From contig JAFMFB010000002.1 in NCBI GenBank assembly GCA_017856435.1, positions 40,288-104,287 on the forward strand: a DNA stretch of 64,000 nucleotides, given 5' to 3'. The stretch's first letter is position 1. The number at the start of each line of letters is the position of its first letter. Positions 10,450 to 21,937 of this stretch are shown here, in pieces. The translations under genes were made by a program, and so were the position numbers. Under the pieces are notes generated by a model. It was not told the DNA's origin. It did not search any database and saw nothing but the letters and a program-made list of their open reading frames with translations. This stretch comes from Burkholderiaceae bacterium. Its GTDB lineage: Bacteria; Pseudomonadota; Gammaproteobacteria; Burkholderiales; Burkholderiaceae_C.

Positions 10450-11695
10450 AATCAAAAACTACACCCTCAACTTTGGCCCCCAGCATCCAGCGGCGCACGG
10501 CGTGCTGCGTCTGGTGCTGGAGCTTGACGGCGAGGTGGTGCAGCGTGCTGACCCGCATATTGGGTTGCTGCATCGTGCCACCGAAAAGCTCGCTGAAAGC
10601 AAGACCTATATCCAGTCCTTGCCCTATATGGACCGACTGGACTATGTCTCCATGATGTGCAATGAACAGGCTTACTGCCTGGCCATAGAAAAGCTGCTGG
10701 GTATCGAAGTTCCTCTTCGTGCCCAATACATCCGAACCATGTTTGGCGAGATCACCCGCTTGCTGAACCATCTGATGTGGCTTGGATCGCACGGCAATGA
10801 CTGCGGCAGCTCGACAATCTTGATCTACGCGTTCCGTGAACGTGAAGATCTGTTTGACATGTATGAGGCCGTCTCCGGTGCGCGTATGCATGCTGCCTAT
10901 TTCCGGCCTGGCGGCGTGTATCGGGATTTGCCGAGCTCGATGCCGCAGCACCAGGCCAGCAAGGTGCGCAATGCCAGGGCGGTGGCTGAACTCAATAGCA
11001 ACCGCCAAGGGTCCCTGTTGGACTTCATTGATGACTTTACCCGGCGCTTTCCGACCTACTTGGACGAGTATCACACCCTGCTGACCGACAATCGCATCTG
11101 GAAGCAGCGTACTGTTGGGATTGGGGTGGTCAGTGCCGAGCGTGCCATGAATCTTGGCATGACCGGCCCCATGTTGCGCGGTTCTGGCGTCGCCTGGGAT
11201 CTGCGTAAACAGCAGCCCTACGACGCCTATGGGCTGGTTGATTTCGACATCCCTGTCGGAAAGACGGGTGACAGCTACGACCGTTACCTGGTTCGCATGG
11301 AAGAGATGCGTCAGTCCAACCGAATCATCAAGCAATGTGTTGACTGGCTGCGTGCCAATCCCGGACCGGTTATCACGGAAAACCACAAGGTAGCGCCGCC
11401 AACGCGGGAGGCCATGAAGTCCAACATGGAAGAGCTGATCCACCACTTCAAGCTCTTTACCGAAGGCTTCCGGGTGCCAAAGGGAGAGGCCTATGCGGCG
11501 GTCGAACATCCCAAGGGAGAGTTCGGAATCTACCTGATTAGCGACGGCGCCAACAAGCCCTACCGCCTGAAAATTCGGGCCCCTGGCTTTGCCCACCTGG
11601 CCACTCTGGACGAGTTGACCCGTGGCCACATGTTGGCCGATGCTGTGGCCATCATCGGCACCCTGGACATCGTGTTTGGAGAGATTGACCGATGA
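10442..11695 (+). CDS. nuoD: NADH-quinone oxidoreductase subunit D
   Basis: [52 protein letters not shown]... Confidence 0.98.
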   Translation: MAEIKNYTLNFGPQHPAAHGVLRLVLELDGEVVQRADPHIGLLHRATEKLAESKTYIQSLPYMDRLDYVSMMCNEQAYCLAIEKLLGIEVPLRAQYIRTMFGEITRLLNHLMWLGSHGNDCGSSTILIYAFREREDLFDMYEAVSGARMHAAYFRPGGVYRDLPSSMPQHQASKVRNARAVAELNSNRQGSLLDFIDDFTRRFPTYLDEYHTLLTDNRIWKQRTVGIGVVSAERAMNLGMTGPMLRGSGVAWDLRKQQPYDAYGLVDFDIPVGKTGDSYDRYLVRMEEMRQSNRIIKQCVDWLRANPGPVITENHKVAPPTREAMKSNMEELIHHFKLFTEGFRVPKGEAYAAVEHPKGEFGIYLISDGANKPYRLKIRAPGFAHLATLDELTRGHMLADAVAIIGTLDIVFGEIDR

Positions 11696-11832
11696 GCTGC
11701 CGGGTCGTCTCACCAAATCCCTTTGACAATCTTTGTGCTGGGTGCTCGGCCAGGTGCGTTGAGCCGGATTGGCTGGCTTCAGGTTTTATTGATGATTCAT
11801 TGTCTGCGGCGCAGGCCGCTGAAGCGATATGA
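11692..11832 (+). CDS. Putative 46-aa cysteine-rich micro-protein between nuoD and nuoE (not in supplied ORF track)
   Basis: ATG overlaps nuoD stop (ATGA 11692-11695), SD-like GGAGAG at 11678-11683, stop TGA overlaps nuoE start (ATGA 11829-11832). Translation [46 protein letters not shown]. Confidence 0.6.
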   Translation: MSCRVVSPNPFDNLCAGCSARCVEPDWLASGFIDDSLSAAQAAEAI

Positions 11833-12323
11833 GTTTGAGCGAACAAATGCGAGCACGCTTCGCAACCGAAGTGGCCAAATACCCCGCTGATCAACGCCAG
11901 TCAGCTGTCATGGCTTGCCTGTCGATCGTCCAGCAGGAGTTGGGCCATGTCAGCCCGGACAGCGAGCGTGAAGTGGCAGACTATCTGGGCATGCCGGCAA
12001 TGGCGGTCCATGAAGTCACCACCTTCTACAACATGTACAACCAGCAACCGGTGGGCAAGTACAAGCTCAATGTCTGTACCAACCTGCCGTGCCAACTGCG
12101 CGATGGCGCCAAAGCGCTCCAATATCTCGAGAAAAAGCTTGGCGTCAGCGTCGGGCAGACCACCGCTGATGGACTGTTCACCTTGCAGCAGTCTGAGTGC
12201 CTGGGGGCGTGTGCCGATTCTCCGGTGATGCTGGTCAATGACAGAACCATGTGCAGCTTCATGAGCAATGACAAACTTGACCTGTTGGTCCAAAGCCTTC
12301 AGGCAAGCAAGGAGCAGGCATGA
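11829..12323 (+). CDS. nuoE: NADH-quinone oxidoreductase subunit E
   Basis: NuoE thioredoxin-like [2Fe-2S] pattern: [14 protein letters not shown]...[17 protein letters not shown]. Confidence 0.97.
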   Translation: MSLSEQMRARFATEVAKYPADQRQSAVMACLSIVQQELGHVSPDSEREVADYLGMPAMAVHEVTTFYNMYNQQPVGKYKLNVCTNLPCQLRDGAKALQYLEKKLGVSVGQTTADGLFTLQQSECLGACADSPVMLVNDRTMCSFMSNDKLDLLVQSLQASKEQA

Positions 12324-13672
12324 GTCTTGATCAGATGCTTGCTCAGTTTGCCGCCAGCGGCTCTGAAACCTGTTTTCATGACAGGCATATTGAGCCGCAG
12401 ATTTATGCCGGTCTGACTGGCAAGAACTGGCGACTGCAAGACTACCAGGCCCGTGGCGGATACCAGGCCTTGCGAAAGATATTGGGCCGTGATGGCAGCG
12501 AAGGCATGACTCAGGATCAGGTCATTGCCACGGTCAAGGAATCAGCCTTGCGCGGCCGCGGGGGCGCTGGTTTCCCAACTGGGCTGAAGTGGAGCTTCAT
12601 GCCTCGTCAGTTCACGGGACAGAAATACCTGGTTTGCAACTCTGATGAGGGCGAGCCCGGTACTTGCAAGGACCGCGACATTCTCATGTTCAACCCCCAT
12701 ATCGTGATCGAGGGCATGGCCATTGCTGCCTACGCTATGGGCATCACGGTCGGCTACAACTACATTCACGGGGAAATCTTCCAGGTGTACGAACGCTTCG
12801 AGGAAGCGCTGGAAGAGGCCAGGGCGGCCGGTTTGCTGGGCGACAACATACTGGGCAGTCATTTCAGTTTTCAGCTGTATGGTCACCACGGATTTGGTGC
12901 CTATATCTGTGGCGAAGAAACCGCCCTGCTCGAGTCACTGGAGGGCAAGAAAGGCCAGCCACGCTTCAAGCCCCCGTTCCCGGCCAGTTTTGGCCTGTAC
13001 GGCAAGCCCACCACCATCAACAACACCGAAACCTTTGCGGCCGTTCCCTGGATCATCCGCCATGGGGGTCAGGCCTACCTGGCCTGCGGCAAACCCAACA
13101 ACGGCGGCACCAAGATCTTTTCTGTCAGCGGCGATGTCGAGCGGCCTGGAAATTATGAAATTCCCATGGGCACACCCTTTGCCAAATTGCTCGAACTGGC
13201 GGGTGGGGTACGTGCCGGTCGGCAACTCAAGGCGGTGATTCCCGGCGGCTCCTCTGCCCCGGTGCTGCCTGCCCACATCATCATGGACTGCACCATGGAC
13301 TATGACTCGATCGCCAAGGCGGGCTCCATGCTAGGTTCGGGCGCGGTCATTGTGTTGGATGACTCACGCTGCATGGTCAAGTCTCTGCAACGGTTGTCCT
13401 ACTTCTATGCCCATGAATCCTGTGGTCAGTGCACCCCTTGCCGGGAAGGCACCGGCTGGCTGTCACGCGTGGTCGACCGAATTGAGAACGGTACCGGGCG
13501 CCCTGAGGACATGGACCTGCTGGACAACGTGGCGGAAAACATTCAGGGTCGCACCATCTGTGCCCTGGGTGATGCGGCGGCCATGCCGGTGCGGGCCATG
13601 ATCAAGCACTTCCGACCGGAATTCGAGCACCACATCGCAAACAAGACCTGCGTGGTCACGTCCTACGTCTGA
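12320..13672 (+). CDS. nuoF: NADH-quinone oxidoreductase subunit F
   Basis: [47 protein letters not shown]. Confidence 0.98.
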   Translation: MSLDQMLAQFAASGSETCFHDRHIEPQIYAGLTGKNWRLQDYQARGGYQALRKILGRDGSEGMTQDQVIATVKESALRGRGGAGFPTGLKWSFMPRQFTGQKYLVCNSDEGEPGTCKDRDILMFNPHIVIEGMAIAAYAMGITVGYNYIHGEIFQVYERFEEALEEARAAGLLGDNILGSHFSFQLYGHHGFGAYICGEETALLESLEGKKGQPRFKPPFPASFGLYGKPTTINNTETFAAVPWIIRHGGQAYLACGKPNNGGTKIFSVSGDVERPGNYEIPMGTPFAKLLELAGGVRAGRQLKAVIPGGSSAPVLPAHIIMDCTMDYDSIAKAGSMLGSGAVIVLDDSRCMVKSLQRLSYFYAHESCGQCTPCREGTGWLSRVVDRIENGTGRPEDMDLLDNVAENIQGRTICALGDAAAMPVRAMIKHFRPEFEHHIANKTCVVTSYV

Positions 13673-13691
13673 GCTGAACACCGAAAAAACC

Positions 13692-15800
13692 ATGGTTGAA
13701 ATCGAACTCGACGGCAAGAAGGTGCAGGCTCAGGAAGGCAGCATGGTGATGCATGCGGCCGAAAAAGCCGGCATCTTCATTCCGCACTTTTGCTACCACA
13801 AGAAACTCAGCATCGCTGCCAATTGCCGGATGTGCCTGGTCGATGTTGAGAAGGCTCCCAAACCCATGCCAGCCTGTGCAACCCCGGTGACGCAGGGTAT
13901 GGTGGTGCGTACCCAATCGGACAAGGCGGTGCAGGCCCAGAAATCGGTCATGGAGTTCCTGCTCATCAACCACCCCTTGGATTGCCCAATCTGTGATCAG
14001 GGGGGGGAGTGCCAGCTGCAGGATCTGGCGGTGGGCTATGGTGGCAGCAGTTCCCGCTACCAGGAAGAAAAAAGGGTTGTCTTCCACAAGGATGTGGGGC
14101 CGCTGATTTCGATGGAAGAAATGAGCCGCTGCATTCATTGCACACGCTGTGTCCGCTTTGGCCAGGAGATTGCCGGTGTGATGGAACTGGGCATGAGCCA
14201 CCGTGGCGAACATTCCGAGATCGAGACCTTTCTGGGGCAGTCGGTGGACTCCGAACTCTCCGGCAATATGATTGACCTTTGCCCGGTGGGTGCCTTGACC
14301 AGCAAGCCGTTCAGGTACAGCGCGCGTACCTGGGAACTGAGCCGGCGCAAATCCATCAGCCCGCATGACTCTGCTGGCGCAAACCTGGTGGTGCAGGTCA
14401 AGAACAATCAGGTCATGCGCGTTGTGCCGCTTGAAAATGACGCCGTCAACGAATGCTGGATTGCTGACCGTGACCGCTATTCCTACGAAGCTTTGAACTC
14501 GGCTGAGCGCTTGTCCCAACCGATGCTCAAGCAGGGCGGACAGTGGCAGGAAGTGGACTGGCAGACTGCACTTGAGTATGTGGCCCGTGGGCTGAAGGAT
14601 ATTTCCGCGCAACATGGACCAGCCAGCCTGGGCGCACTGGTCAGCCCCCACAGCACGCTGGAGGAAATTCACCTCGCAGCCAAGCTGATTCGTGGACTTG
14701 GCAGCGACAACATTGACCATCGACTCCGGCAGGCTGATCCCAGGCCTGCTTCTGGCGTGCGCTGGCTGGGCACCAGTATTGCCTCACTCAGCCAAATGCA
14801 ACAAGTGCTTGTGGTGGGCACCAACCTGCGCAAGGACCACCCACTGTTTGCCCTGCGCATTCGTCAGGCAGTACGCCAGGGTGCACAGGTGCATGCAATG
14901 ACTTCGAGTCAGTTGCTGCGAAATCCCGATGCCTGGGCCATGCCCCTGGCCAGTACCCAGATTGCCCCGGCCGCGCAATGGGCCCAATTGCTGGCAGACC
15001 TGGCAGCTGCCATTGCCGCGCAAAAAGGTGTCACATCACCTGCCCGGGGTGAACCCAGCCAAACAGCTCAAGCCCTTGCCCAATCCCTCTTGAGTGGTGA
15101 ACGCAAGGCGATCCTGCTTGGCAATGCAGCAGCCCATGCGGGCAACGCTAGCGAATTGTTGGGGCTGGCCAACTGGATTGGCGAGCAGACGGGGGCCAGC
15201 GTGGGTTACCTCACCGAGGCAGCCAACACCGTTGGCGCCCAGTGGGCAGGAGCTCAACCCAGAGGGGAGGGGCTTGATGCCCAGAAGATGCTGCAAGCAG
15301 GCCTGCGGGCAGCCCTGTTGGTCAATGTCGAGCCCCAGGACATGGCAGACCCCAAGGTCGCGGTTGCAGCCCTGAAACAGGCCGATATGGTGGTGACGCT
15401 GAGTCCGTTTCGCACCAATCTCGAATTCAGCGATGTCCTGTTGCCGATTGCCCCGTTTTCCGAAACCTCGGGCAGCTTTGTCAATGCGGAAGGACGCTTG
15501 CAAAGCTTCCATGCCGTCGTCAAACCCTTGGCGCAAGCTCGACCTGCCTGGAAAGTACTGCGCGTGCTTGGCAACCTGCTGGGCCTGTCAGGATTCGAGT
15601 TTGAGTCATCGCAGGAAGTTTTGGCTGAAGCCAGCGCCACTGCACCCAATCTGTCTAATGCCTGTGCCTTTGACGGAACTATCAGCACCAGCATCCAGGA
15701 GCCGGTGGTGGCATCAATTTACCAGCTCGATGGTCTGGTCCGGCGCGCGCCGTCCCTGCAGTTGACCGCAGATGCGCGGGCAGATGAGGTGATCTCATGA
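13692..15800 (+). CDS. nuoG: NADH-quinone oxidoreductase subunit G
   Basis: [69 protein letters not shown]. Confidence 0.97.
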   Translation: MVEIELDGKKVQAQEGSMVMHAAEKAGIFIPHFCYHKKLSIAANCRMCLVDVEKAPKPMPACATPVTQGMVVRTQSDKAVQAQKSVMEFLLINHPLDCPICDQGGECQLQDLAVGYGGSSSRYQEEKRVVFHKDVGPLISMEEMSRCIHCTRCVRFGQEIAGVMELGMSHRGEHSEIETFLGQSVDSELSGNMIDLCPVGALTSKPFRYSARTWELSRRKSISPHDSAGANLVVQVKNNQVMRVVPLENDAVNECWIADRDRYSYEALNSAERLSQPMLKQGGQWQEVDWQTALEYVARGLKDISAQHGPASLGALVSPHSTLEEIHLAAKLIRGLGSDNIDHRLRQADPRPASGVRWLGTSIASLSQMQQVLVVGTNLRKDHPLFALRIRQAVRQGAQVHAMTSSQLLRNPDAWAMPLASTQIAPAAQWAQLLADLAAAIAAQKGVTSPARGEPSQTAQALAQSLLSGERKAILLGNAAAHAGNASELLGLANWIGEQTGASVGYLTEAANTVGAQWAGAQPRGEGLDAQKMLQAGLRAALLVNVEPQDMADPKVAVAALKQADMVVTLSPFRTNLEFSDVLLPIAPFSETSGSFVNAEGRLQSFHAVVKPLAQARPAWKVLRVLGNLLGLSGFEFESSQEVLAEASATAPNLSNACAFDGTISTSIQEPVVASIYQLDGLVRRAPSLQLTADARADEVIS

Positions 15801-16879
15801 TCGATGCCCTGTATTTCTCAGGTCAGAACCTGATTGCCGCGTCCTGGTGGGCCGCCCTGGCCTGGCCGGTCATCTGGAACCTGGTAAAGATCGTTTGTGT
15901 GCTGGCGCCCCTGCTTGGGGCGGTGGCCTATCTGACCTTGTGGGAGCGCCGCCTGCTCGGATTCATGCAGGTGCGGCTGGGGCCCAACCGTGTGGGTCCG
16001 TTCGGGCTGTTGCAGCCAATCGCTGATGCCCTGAAGTTGCTGACCAAGGAAATCATCAACCCGACGGCCGCCAATAAAGGTTTGTTCCGACTGGGCCCCA
16101 TCATGGCCATCATGCCAGCCCTGGCTGCCTGGGTGGCCATTCCGTTTGCGCCCGATGTGGCCTTGGCCAATGTAAATGCGGGCCTGTTGCTCATCATGGC
16201 GATCACTTCGATCGAGGTGTACGGCGTGATCATTGCCGGCTGGGCCTCCAATTCCAAATACGCTTTCCTGGGTGCGCTCAGGGCCTCGGCTCAGATGGTG
16301 AGCTATGAAATCGCCATGGGATTTTGCTTCCTGGTGGTGGTTATGGTCTCAGGCAGTTTGAACCTGACCGAGATTGTGATGGGGCAAGGGGAGGGTTATT
16401 TTGCCGACAAGGGCCTGAATTTTCTGTCCTGGAACTGGTTGCCCTTGCTGCCAATCTTCATGGTCTATCTGATCTCTGGCGTCGCAGAAACCAACCGTCA
16501 TCCCTTTGATGTGGTCGAAGGGGAGGCAGAAATTGTTGCTGGCCATATGGTCGAGTACTCCGGCATGGGCTTTGCCATCTTCTTCCTGGCTGAATATGCC
16601 AGTATGTGGCTTGTCTCAATACTGGCCGTCGTGATGTTCATGGGCGGCTGGATCCCTCCCATTGACAGTCAACTGTTCAACTGGATCCCGGGCTGGATCT
16701 GGTTGGGGCTCAAAACCTTTGTGGTGGTTTCCATGTTCATCTGGATTCGCGCAACTTTCCCGCGCTTTCGGTATGACCAGATCATGCGTCTGGGCTGGAA
16801 GATCTTCATCCCGGTCACCCTGGTGTGGCTGATCATTGTGGGTGTCTGGATGCAGACGCCCTGGAACATCTGGAACTGA
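15797..16879 (+). CDS. nuoH: NADH-quinone oxidoreductase subunit H
   Basis: [61 protein letters not shown]. Confidence 0.98.
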   Translation: MIDALYFSGQNLIAASWWAALAWPVIWNLVKIVCVLAPLLGAVAYLTLWERRLLGFMQVRLGPNRVGPFGLLQPIADALKLLTKEIINPTAANKGLFRLGPIMAIMPALAAWVAIPFAPDVALANVNAGLLLIMAITSIEVYGVIIAGWASNSKYAFLGALRASAQMVSYEIAMGFCFLVVVMVSGSLNLTEIVMGQGEGYFADKGLNFLSWNWLPLLPIFMVYLISGVAETNRHPFDVVEGEAEIVAGHMVEYSGMGFAIFFLAEYASMWLVSILAVVMFMGGWIPPIDSQLFNWIPGWIWLGLKTFVVVSMFIWIRATFPRFRYDQIMRLGWKIFIPVTLVWLIIVGVWMQTPWNIWN

Positions 16880-16892
16880 GCAGGGCCCGATC

Positions 16893-17402
16893 ATGAACGC
16901 CGTTGCCGAATCAAACTTTTCCATCAAGGATTTCCTCAAGAGTTTCATGCTGGTGGAACTCTTCAAGGGCATGGCTTTGACCGGTCGCTATGCCTTGCGG
17001 CGCAAGGTGACCTTGCAGTACCCGGAGGAAAAAACGCCTCTGTCGCCACGTTTTCGGGGCCTGCATGCCCAGCGACGCTATGAAAACGGTGAAGAGCGCT
17101 GCATTGCCTGCAAACTCTGTGAGGCGGTCTGCCCGGCCATGGCCATCACCATCGAATCCGAGCAGCGTGATGACGGCAGCCGTCGAACCACCCGTTATGA
17201 CATCGATTTGACGAAATGTATTTTTTGTGGTTTTTGCGAAGAGGCCTGTCCGGTCGACGCCATCGTCGAAACCCATATTCTGGAATACCACGGCGAAAAA
17301 CGTGGAGACCTGTACTTCACCAAAGACATGCTGCTGGCAGTGGGCGACCGCTACGAGAAGCAAATCGCGGCGGCCAAGTCGGCTGACGCGCCATACCGCT
17401 GA
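16893..17402 (+). CDS. nuoI: NADH-quinone oxidoreductase subunit I
   Basis: [16 protein letters not shown] and [16 protein letters not shown]; start trimmed to ATG 16893. Confidence 0.97.
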   Translation: MNAVAESNFSIKDFLKSFMLVELFKGMALTGRYALRRKVTLQYPEEKTPLSPRFRGLHAQRRYENGEERCIACKLCEAVCPAMAITIESEQRDDGSRRTTRYDIDLTKCIFCGFCEEACPVDAIVETHILEYHGEKRGDLYFTKDMLLAVGDRYEKQIAAAKSADAPYR

Positions 17403-17425
17403 TTTGTCGCTGAAAGCTCCTCGCC

Positions 17426-18067
17426 ATGGATGTTAAGACTGCTTTCTTCTACCTGTTTTCTCTGGTCCTCGTTTACGCGGCGTTGCGCGTGGTGACCGCG
17501 CGCAACCCGGTGCATGCGGTGCTGCACCTGATGCTCGCGTTTTCGCAGGCAGCAGCGATCTGGCTGCTATTGGAGGCTGAATTTCTGGCTATTACCTTGG
17601 TGCTGGTCTACCTGGGCGCGGTGATGGTGCTGTTTCTTTTTGTGGTCATGATGCTGGACATCAAGATCGACCAGTTGCGTCAAAGTTTCTGGCGGCATTT
17701 CCCGCTGGCCGCCATGTTGGGAGCGGTGGTTGTGCTTGAAATGGCGGCAGTGTTGCTGGCGGGTTTTCGCGTCAGTGAGGCTCCCCTGGTGGCGCAGCAA
17801 ATCGGGGTCGAGGTTGAAGTATCGAATACCCAGTCCCTGGGCCTCTTGCTCTACACCCAGTATGTTTATCCCATTCAGGTGGCCGCTGTCATCTTGCTGG
17901 TTGCCATGGTGGCAGCGATTGCCTTGACCCTACGTCAGCGCAAGGACAGCAAGGCCATTGATCCTGGCTTGCAAGTGCGGGTGAAAGCTTCGGAGCGTCT
18001 GCAGGTGGTTCAGGTGGCTGCAACGCAAGTTGCCGAAAGACCCGCATCGCAGGAGAACCCCACATGA
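17426..18067 (+). CDS. nuoJ: NADH-quinone oxidoreductase subunit J
   Basis: [53 protein letters not shown]. Confidence 0.96.
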   Translation: MDVKTAFFYLFSLVLVYAALRVVTARNPVHAVLHLMLAFSQAAAIWLLLEAEFLAITLVLVYLGAVMVLFLFVVMMLDIKIDQLRQSFWRHFPLAAMLGAVVVLEMAAVLLAGFRVSEAPLVAQQIGVEVEVSNTQSLGLLLYTQYVYPIQVAAVILLVAMVAAIALTLRQRKDSKAIDPGLQVRVKASERLQVVQVAATQVAERPASQENPT

Positions 18068-18372
18068 CCCTGACCCTTGGACATTACCTGACACTGGGTG
18101 CAATGTTGTTTGCCATCGCAGTCATGGGCATTTTTCTCAACCGCAAGAATCTGATTGTGCTGTTGATGGCCATCGAACTGATGCTGCTGGCAGTCAACCT
18201 CAACTTTGTCGCCTTCTCGTATTTCCTGGGCGACATGCATGGACAGGTTTTCGTGTTTTTCATACTCACGGTGGCTGCCGCCGAGTCGGCTATTGGCCTT
18301 GCGATCCTGGTCATTCTGTTTCGCAACCGTTCCAACATCAATGTCGATCAGCTCGACACGCTGAAGGGCTAA
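18064..18372 (+). CDS. nuoK: NADH-quinone oxidoreductase subunit K
   Basis: [52 protein letters not shown]. Confidence 0.97.
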   Translation: MTLTLGHYLTLGAMLFAIAVMGIFLNRKNLIVLLMAIELMLLAVNLNFVAFSYFLGDMHGQVFVFFILTVAAAESAIGLAILVILFRNRSNINVDQLDTLKG

Positions 18373-18387
18373 ACAGCTTACCCCACT

Positions 18388-20424
18388 ATGAGCCAAACCT
18401 TGAACGCATCAACCTTGCTTGTGGTGCCCTTGGCGCCTTTGCTTGGTTCAGTCCTGGCCGGTATTTTTGGCACCAAGTTCGGTGGCAACTGGATCGGGCG
18501 CCGCCTCTCCCACAGCCTGACCATTCTCGGTGTCTTGGTTTCTTTCATTCTCTCTGCCGTCACGCTCAAGAGTGTTGCAATGGACGGTGCCCATTTCAAT
18601 GAAACCATCTACCAGTGGATGGTGATTGGTGGGCTGAAGATGGAAATTGGCTTCCTGGTTGATGGCCTCACCGCCATGATGATGTGTGTGGTCACCTTCG
18701 TGTCCTTGATGGTTCATATCTACACCATCGGCTACATGGAGGAGGATGACGGCTACAACCGGTTTTTTGCCTATATCTCCCTGTTTACCTTCTCGATGCT
18801 GATGCTTGTGATGAGCAACAACCTGCTGCAGCTTTTCTTTGGTTGGGAGGCGGTGGGGCTGGTGTCCTACCTGCTGATCGGCTTCTGGTTCAACAAGCCC
18901 AGCGCCATCTTTGCCAACATGAAGGCATTTCTGGTGAACCGGGTCGGTGATTTCGGCTTCATTCTTGGCATCGGCCTGCTGGCGGCTTACGCTGGTTCGC
19001 TGAATTACCAGGAAGTTTTTGCCAAGTCTGGCGAGTTGGGCCAACTGATCTTTCCTGGTACCGACTGGCTGTTAATTACCGTCATTTGTATCTGTCTCTT
19101 CATCGGTGCGATGGGTAAAAGCGCGCAGTTTCCATTGCATGTCTGGCTTCCCGATTCTATGGAGGGCCCTACCCCGATTTCAGCGCTGATTCACGCAGCG
19201 ACTATGGTGACTGCCGGAATCTTCATGGTTGCCCGCATGTCACCGCTGTTTGAGTTGAGTGACACAGCCCTGAGTTTTATCCTGGTGGTGGGGGCGATTA
19301 CGGCCCTCTTCATGGGTTTCCTGGGCATCATCCAGAACGACATCAAAAGGGTGGTGGCTTACTCCACCTTGTCCCAGCTGGGGTATATGACGGTGGCCCT
19401 GGGAGCATCGGCTTACTCGGTGGCGGTGTTTCACCTGATGACCCATGCGTTTTTCAAAGCCCTCCTGTTTCTGGCCGCAGGGTCGGTGATTATCGGCATG
19501 CACCACAACCAGGACATCCGATGGATGGGTGGGGTGCGCAAGTACATGCCGATCACCTGGATCACCTCCTTGCTGGGTTCCCTGGCCTTGATCGGAACCC
19601 CTTTGTTCGCAGGGTTCTATTCAAAGGACAGCATCATCGAGGCGGTTCATTTCAGTAGCCTGCCGGGAGCTGGGTTTGCACATCTGGCCGTTCTGGCGGG
19701 TGTTTTTGTCACGGCCTTCTATTCCTTCCGCATGTACTTTCTGGTTTTTCACGGCAAGGAACGCTATGACCAGAATCCTGATGCCCACCATGACCATCAC
19801 GACGACCACAGTCATGATCATGGGCCTCATGAGTCCCCCTGGGTGGTCACGGTGCCTTTGGTCTTGCTGGCAATCCCCTCGGTGCTGATTGGCTACCTGA
19901 CGATTCAGCCCATGCTTTTTGGTGAGTTTTTCAATGGGGCGATTGTGGTGGATACCGTCCGCCATGGCGCCATGGCAGAGCTAAAAGAAGTCTTTCACGG
20001 GCCGCTGGCCATGGCGGTCCATGCATTGAGTACCCTGCCTTTCTGGTTGGCACTGTCAGGTGTTCTCTGCGCCTTCTACATGTACCGGGTCAATCCGGCG
20101 CTGCCAACAGCCATCAAGGCGCGCTTGCAACTGGTCAACAAAATTCTGGAAAACAAGTACTACATGGACTGGATCAACGAGCAGGTGCTCGCCCGGGGTG
20201 CCCGGGCGCTGGGCCTGGGACTTTGGAAAGGTGGTGACCAGGCAGTGATAGATGGTGCCGTGGTCAATGGCTCCTGGCGGCTGGTCGGCCGTTTGGCCGA
20301 GTTGGCGCGTCGACTGCAGACGGGTTACCTCTACCACTACGCGCTGGCCATGATTGTCGGCGTTTTGATTCTGATGACCTGGTTCGTCACTCGACCTGCC
20401 TTGTTCGAATGGCTCAGCAAATAA
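18388..20424 (+). CDS. nuoL: NADH-quinone oxidoreductase subunit L
   Basis: 678 aa; LFFGWEAVGLVSYLLIGFWF, PTPISALIHAATMVTAGIFMVARMSP; His-rich cytoplasmic loop HHDHHDDHSHDHGPH. Confidence 0.97.
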   Translation: MSQTLNASTLLVVPLAPLLGSVLAGIFGTKFGGNWIGRRLSHSLTILGVLVSFILSAVTLKSVAMDGAHFNETIYQWMVIGGLKMEIGFLVDGLTAMMMCVVTFVSLMVHIYTIGYMEEDDGYNRFFAYISLFTFSMLMLVMSNNLLQLFFGWEAVGLVSYLLIGFWFNKPSAIFANMKAFLVNRVGDFGFILGIGLLAAYAGSLNYQEVFAKSGELGQLIFPGTDWLLITVICICLFIGAMGKSAQFPLHVWLPDSMEGPTPISALIHAATMVTAGIFMVARMSPLFELSDTALSFILVVGAITALFMGFLGIIQNDIKRVVAYSTLSQLGYMTVALGASAYSVAVFHLMTHAFFKALLFLAAGSVIIGMHHNQDIRWMGGVRKYMPITWITSLLGSLALIGTPLFAGFYSKDSIIEAVHFSSLPGAGFAHLAVLAGVFVTAFYSFRMYFLVFHGKERYDQNPDAHHDHHDDHSHDHGPHESPWVVTVPLVLLAIPSVLIGYLTIQPMLFGEFFNGAIVVDTVRHGAMAELKEVFHGPLAMAVHALSTLPFWLALSGVLCAFYMYRVNPALPTAIKARLQLVNKILENKYYMDWINEQVLARGARALGLGLWKGGDQAVIDGAVVNGSWRLVGRLAELARRLQTGYLYHYALAMIVGVLILMTWFVTRPALFEWLSK

Positions 20425-20437
20425 GGAGAAAAATAAG

Positions 20438-21913
20438 ATGGGTTTGTTGAGCCTGGCAATCTGGTTACCAATCGTGTTTGGTGTTCTGTTGCTCGCCCTG
20501 GGGCGGGATGATCAGGTCCAAACAGTCCGCTGGCTCGCCCTGGTTGGTGCAATTGCCAGCTTTGTGGTCACATTGCCTTTGTATGCGGGCTTTGACCCGG
20601 GAACTGCTGCGATGCAGTTTGTTGAAAAAATGCCATGGATAGAGCGCTTCAATGTGCACTACCACTTGGGGATTGATGGCATCTCTTTCTGGTTTGTCCT
20701 GCTTACGGCTTTTATCAACGTCATTGTGGTGATTGCCGGCTGGGAGGCCATCACCAGTCGGGTCAACCAGTACATGGGCGCCTTCCTGATTCTGAGCGGC
20801 CTGATGATTGGTGTCTTTTCTGCGCTTGATGGCATCCTGTTCTACGTATTTTTTGAGGCCACTTTGATTCCCATGTACCTCATCATCGGAATCTGGGGCG
20901 GGCCTAACAAGATTTACGCTGCTTTCAAGTTCTTTCTCTACACCCTGCTGGGCTCGCTCTTGACGCTGATTGCCCTGATTTATCTCTACCTGGCCTCCGG
21001 GGGTAGTTTTGAAATCACCAACTGGCACCAGCTCCCCCTGAGTTCCACCGCCCAGACACTGCTCTTCATCGCCTTTTTCACTGCATTTGCGGTCAAGGTG
21101 CCGATGTGGCCAGTCCATACCTGGTTGCCAGATGTGCACGTGGAAGCGCCCACGGGAGGGTCAGCCGTGCTGGCGGCCATCATGCTCAAGCTTGGCGCTT
21201 ACGGTTTTCTGAGGTTTTCCATGCCAATCGCTCCCGATGCTGCCAGAGACCTCGCCTGGATCATGATTGGCTTGTCCTTGGTGGCTGTCGTCTATGTTGG
21301 TCTGGTGGCCATGGTGCAGCAGGACATGAAAAAGCTGGTTGCCTACTCGTCGGTTGCCCATATGGGGTTTGTAACCTTGGGCTTCTTTATCTTCAACGAG
21401 CTGGGTGTTTCTGGTGGATTGGTCCAGATGATTGCCCATGGCTTTGTCTCGGCTGCCATGTTCTTGTGCATTGGCGTGCTCTACGACCGGGTCCATTCCC
21501 GTGAAATTGCCTCCTATGGTGGCGTCATCAACACCATGCCAAAGTTCACTGCGTTTGCCCTGCTGTTTGCCATGGCCAATTGCGGTCTGCCAGGCACGGC
21601 GGGTTTCGTTGGGGAGTGGATGGTTATCCTGGGGGCTGTGAAGGCAAACTTCTGGATCGGGCTGGCTGCCGCCAGCGCCCTGATCTTCGGCGCTGCCTAC
21701 ACGCTCTGGATGTTCAAGCGGGTTTACCTCGGACCCGTGGCCAATGAGGAGGTCAAGGCCTTGCAGGACATCGGGCAACGGGAGTTTCTCATGCTCGCCC
21801 TGTTGGCTGTGGCGGTGCTTTGGATGGGTGTTCATCCAAAACCAATGACGGATGTGATGGATGTGTCGGTGGCTGAATTGCTCAAGCATGTTGCCCAATC
21901 CAAACTCAACTGA
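20438..21913 (+). CDS. nuoM: NADH-quinone oxidoreductase subunit M
   Basis: LPDVHVEAPTGGSAVLAAIMLKLGAYGFLRFSMP; FEATLIPMYLIIGIWGG. Confidence 0.97.
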   Translation: MGLLSLAIWLPIVFGVLLLALGRDDQVQTVRWLALVGAIASFVVTLPLYAGFDPGTAAMQFVEKMPWIERFNVHYHLGIDGISFWFVLLTAFINVIVVIAGWEAITSRVNQYMGAFLILSGLMIGVFSALDGILFYVFFEATLIPMYLIIGIWGGPNKIYAAFKFFLYTLLGSLLTLIALIYLYLASGGSFEITNWHQLPLSSTAQTLLFIAFFTAFAVKVPMWPVHTWLPDVHVEAPTGGSAVLAAIMLKLGAYGFLRFSMPIAPDAARDLAWIMIGLSLVAVVYVGLVAMVQQDMKKLVAYSSVAHMGFVTLGFFIFNELGVSGGLVQMIAHGFVSAAMFLCIGVLYDRVHSREIASYGGVINTMPKFTAFALLFAMANCGLPGTAGFVGEWMVILGAVKANFWIGLAAASALIFGAAYTLWMFKRVYLGPVANEEVKALQDIGQREFLMLALLAVAVLWMGVHPKPMTDVMDVSVAELLKHVAQSKLN

Positions 21914-21937
21914 CCAGACTGAATTGAAAGACCAAAG

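Noticed and set aside
14000-14007. G8/C8 homopolymer tracts in coding regions (nuoG about 14000, dxs about 32967, uvrD about 34704, DUF1178 about 24496)
   Set aside because: Considered phase variation, but these are housekeeping genes and the tracts encode conserved residues (DQGGEC in nuoG); more likely codon coincidence.
19785-19836. His-rich stretch in NuoL (HHDHHDDHSHDHGPH)
   Set aside because: Loop insertion of variable His content; I regard it as ordinary lineage variation in betaproteobacterial NuoL rather than a metal-sensing novelty.
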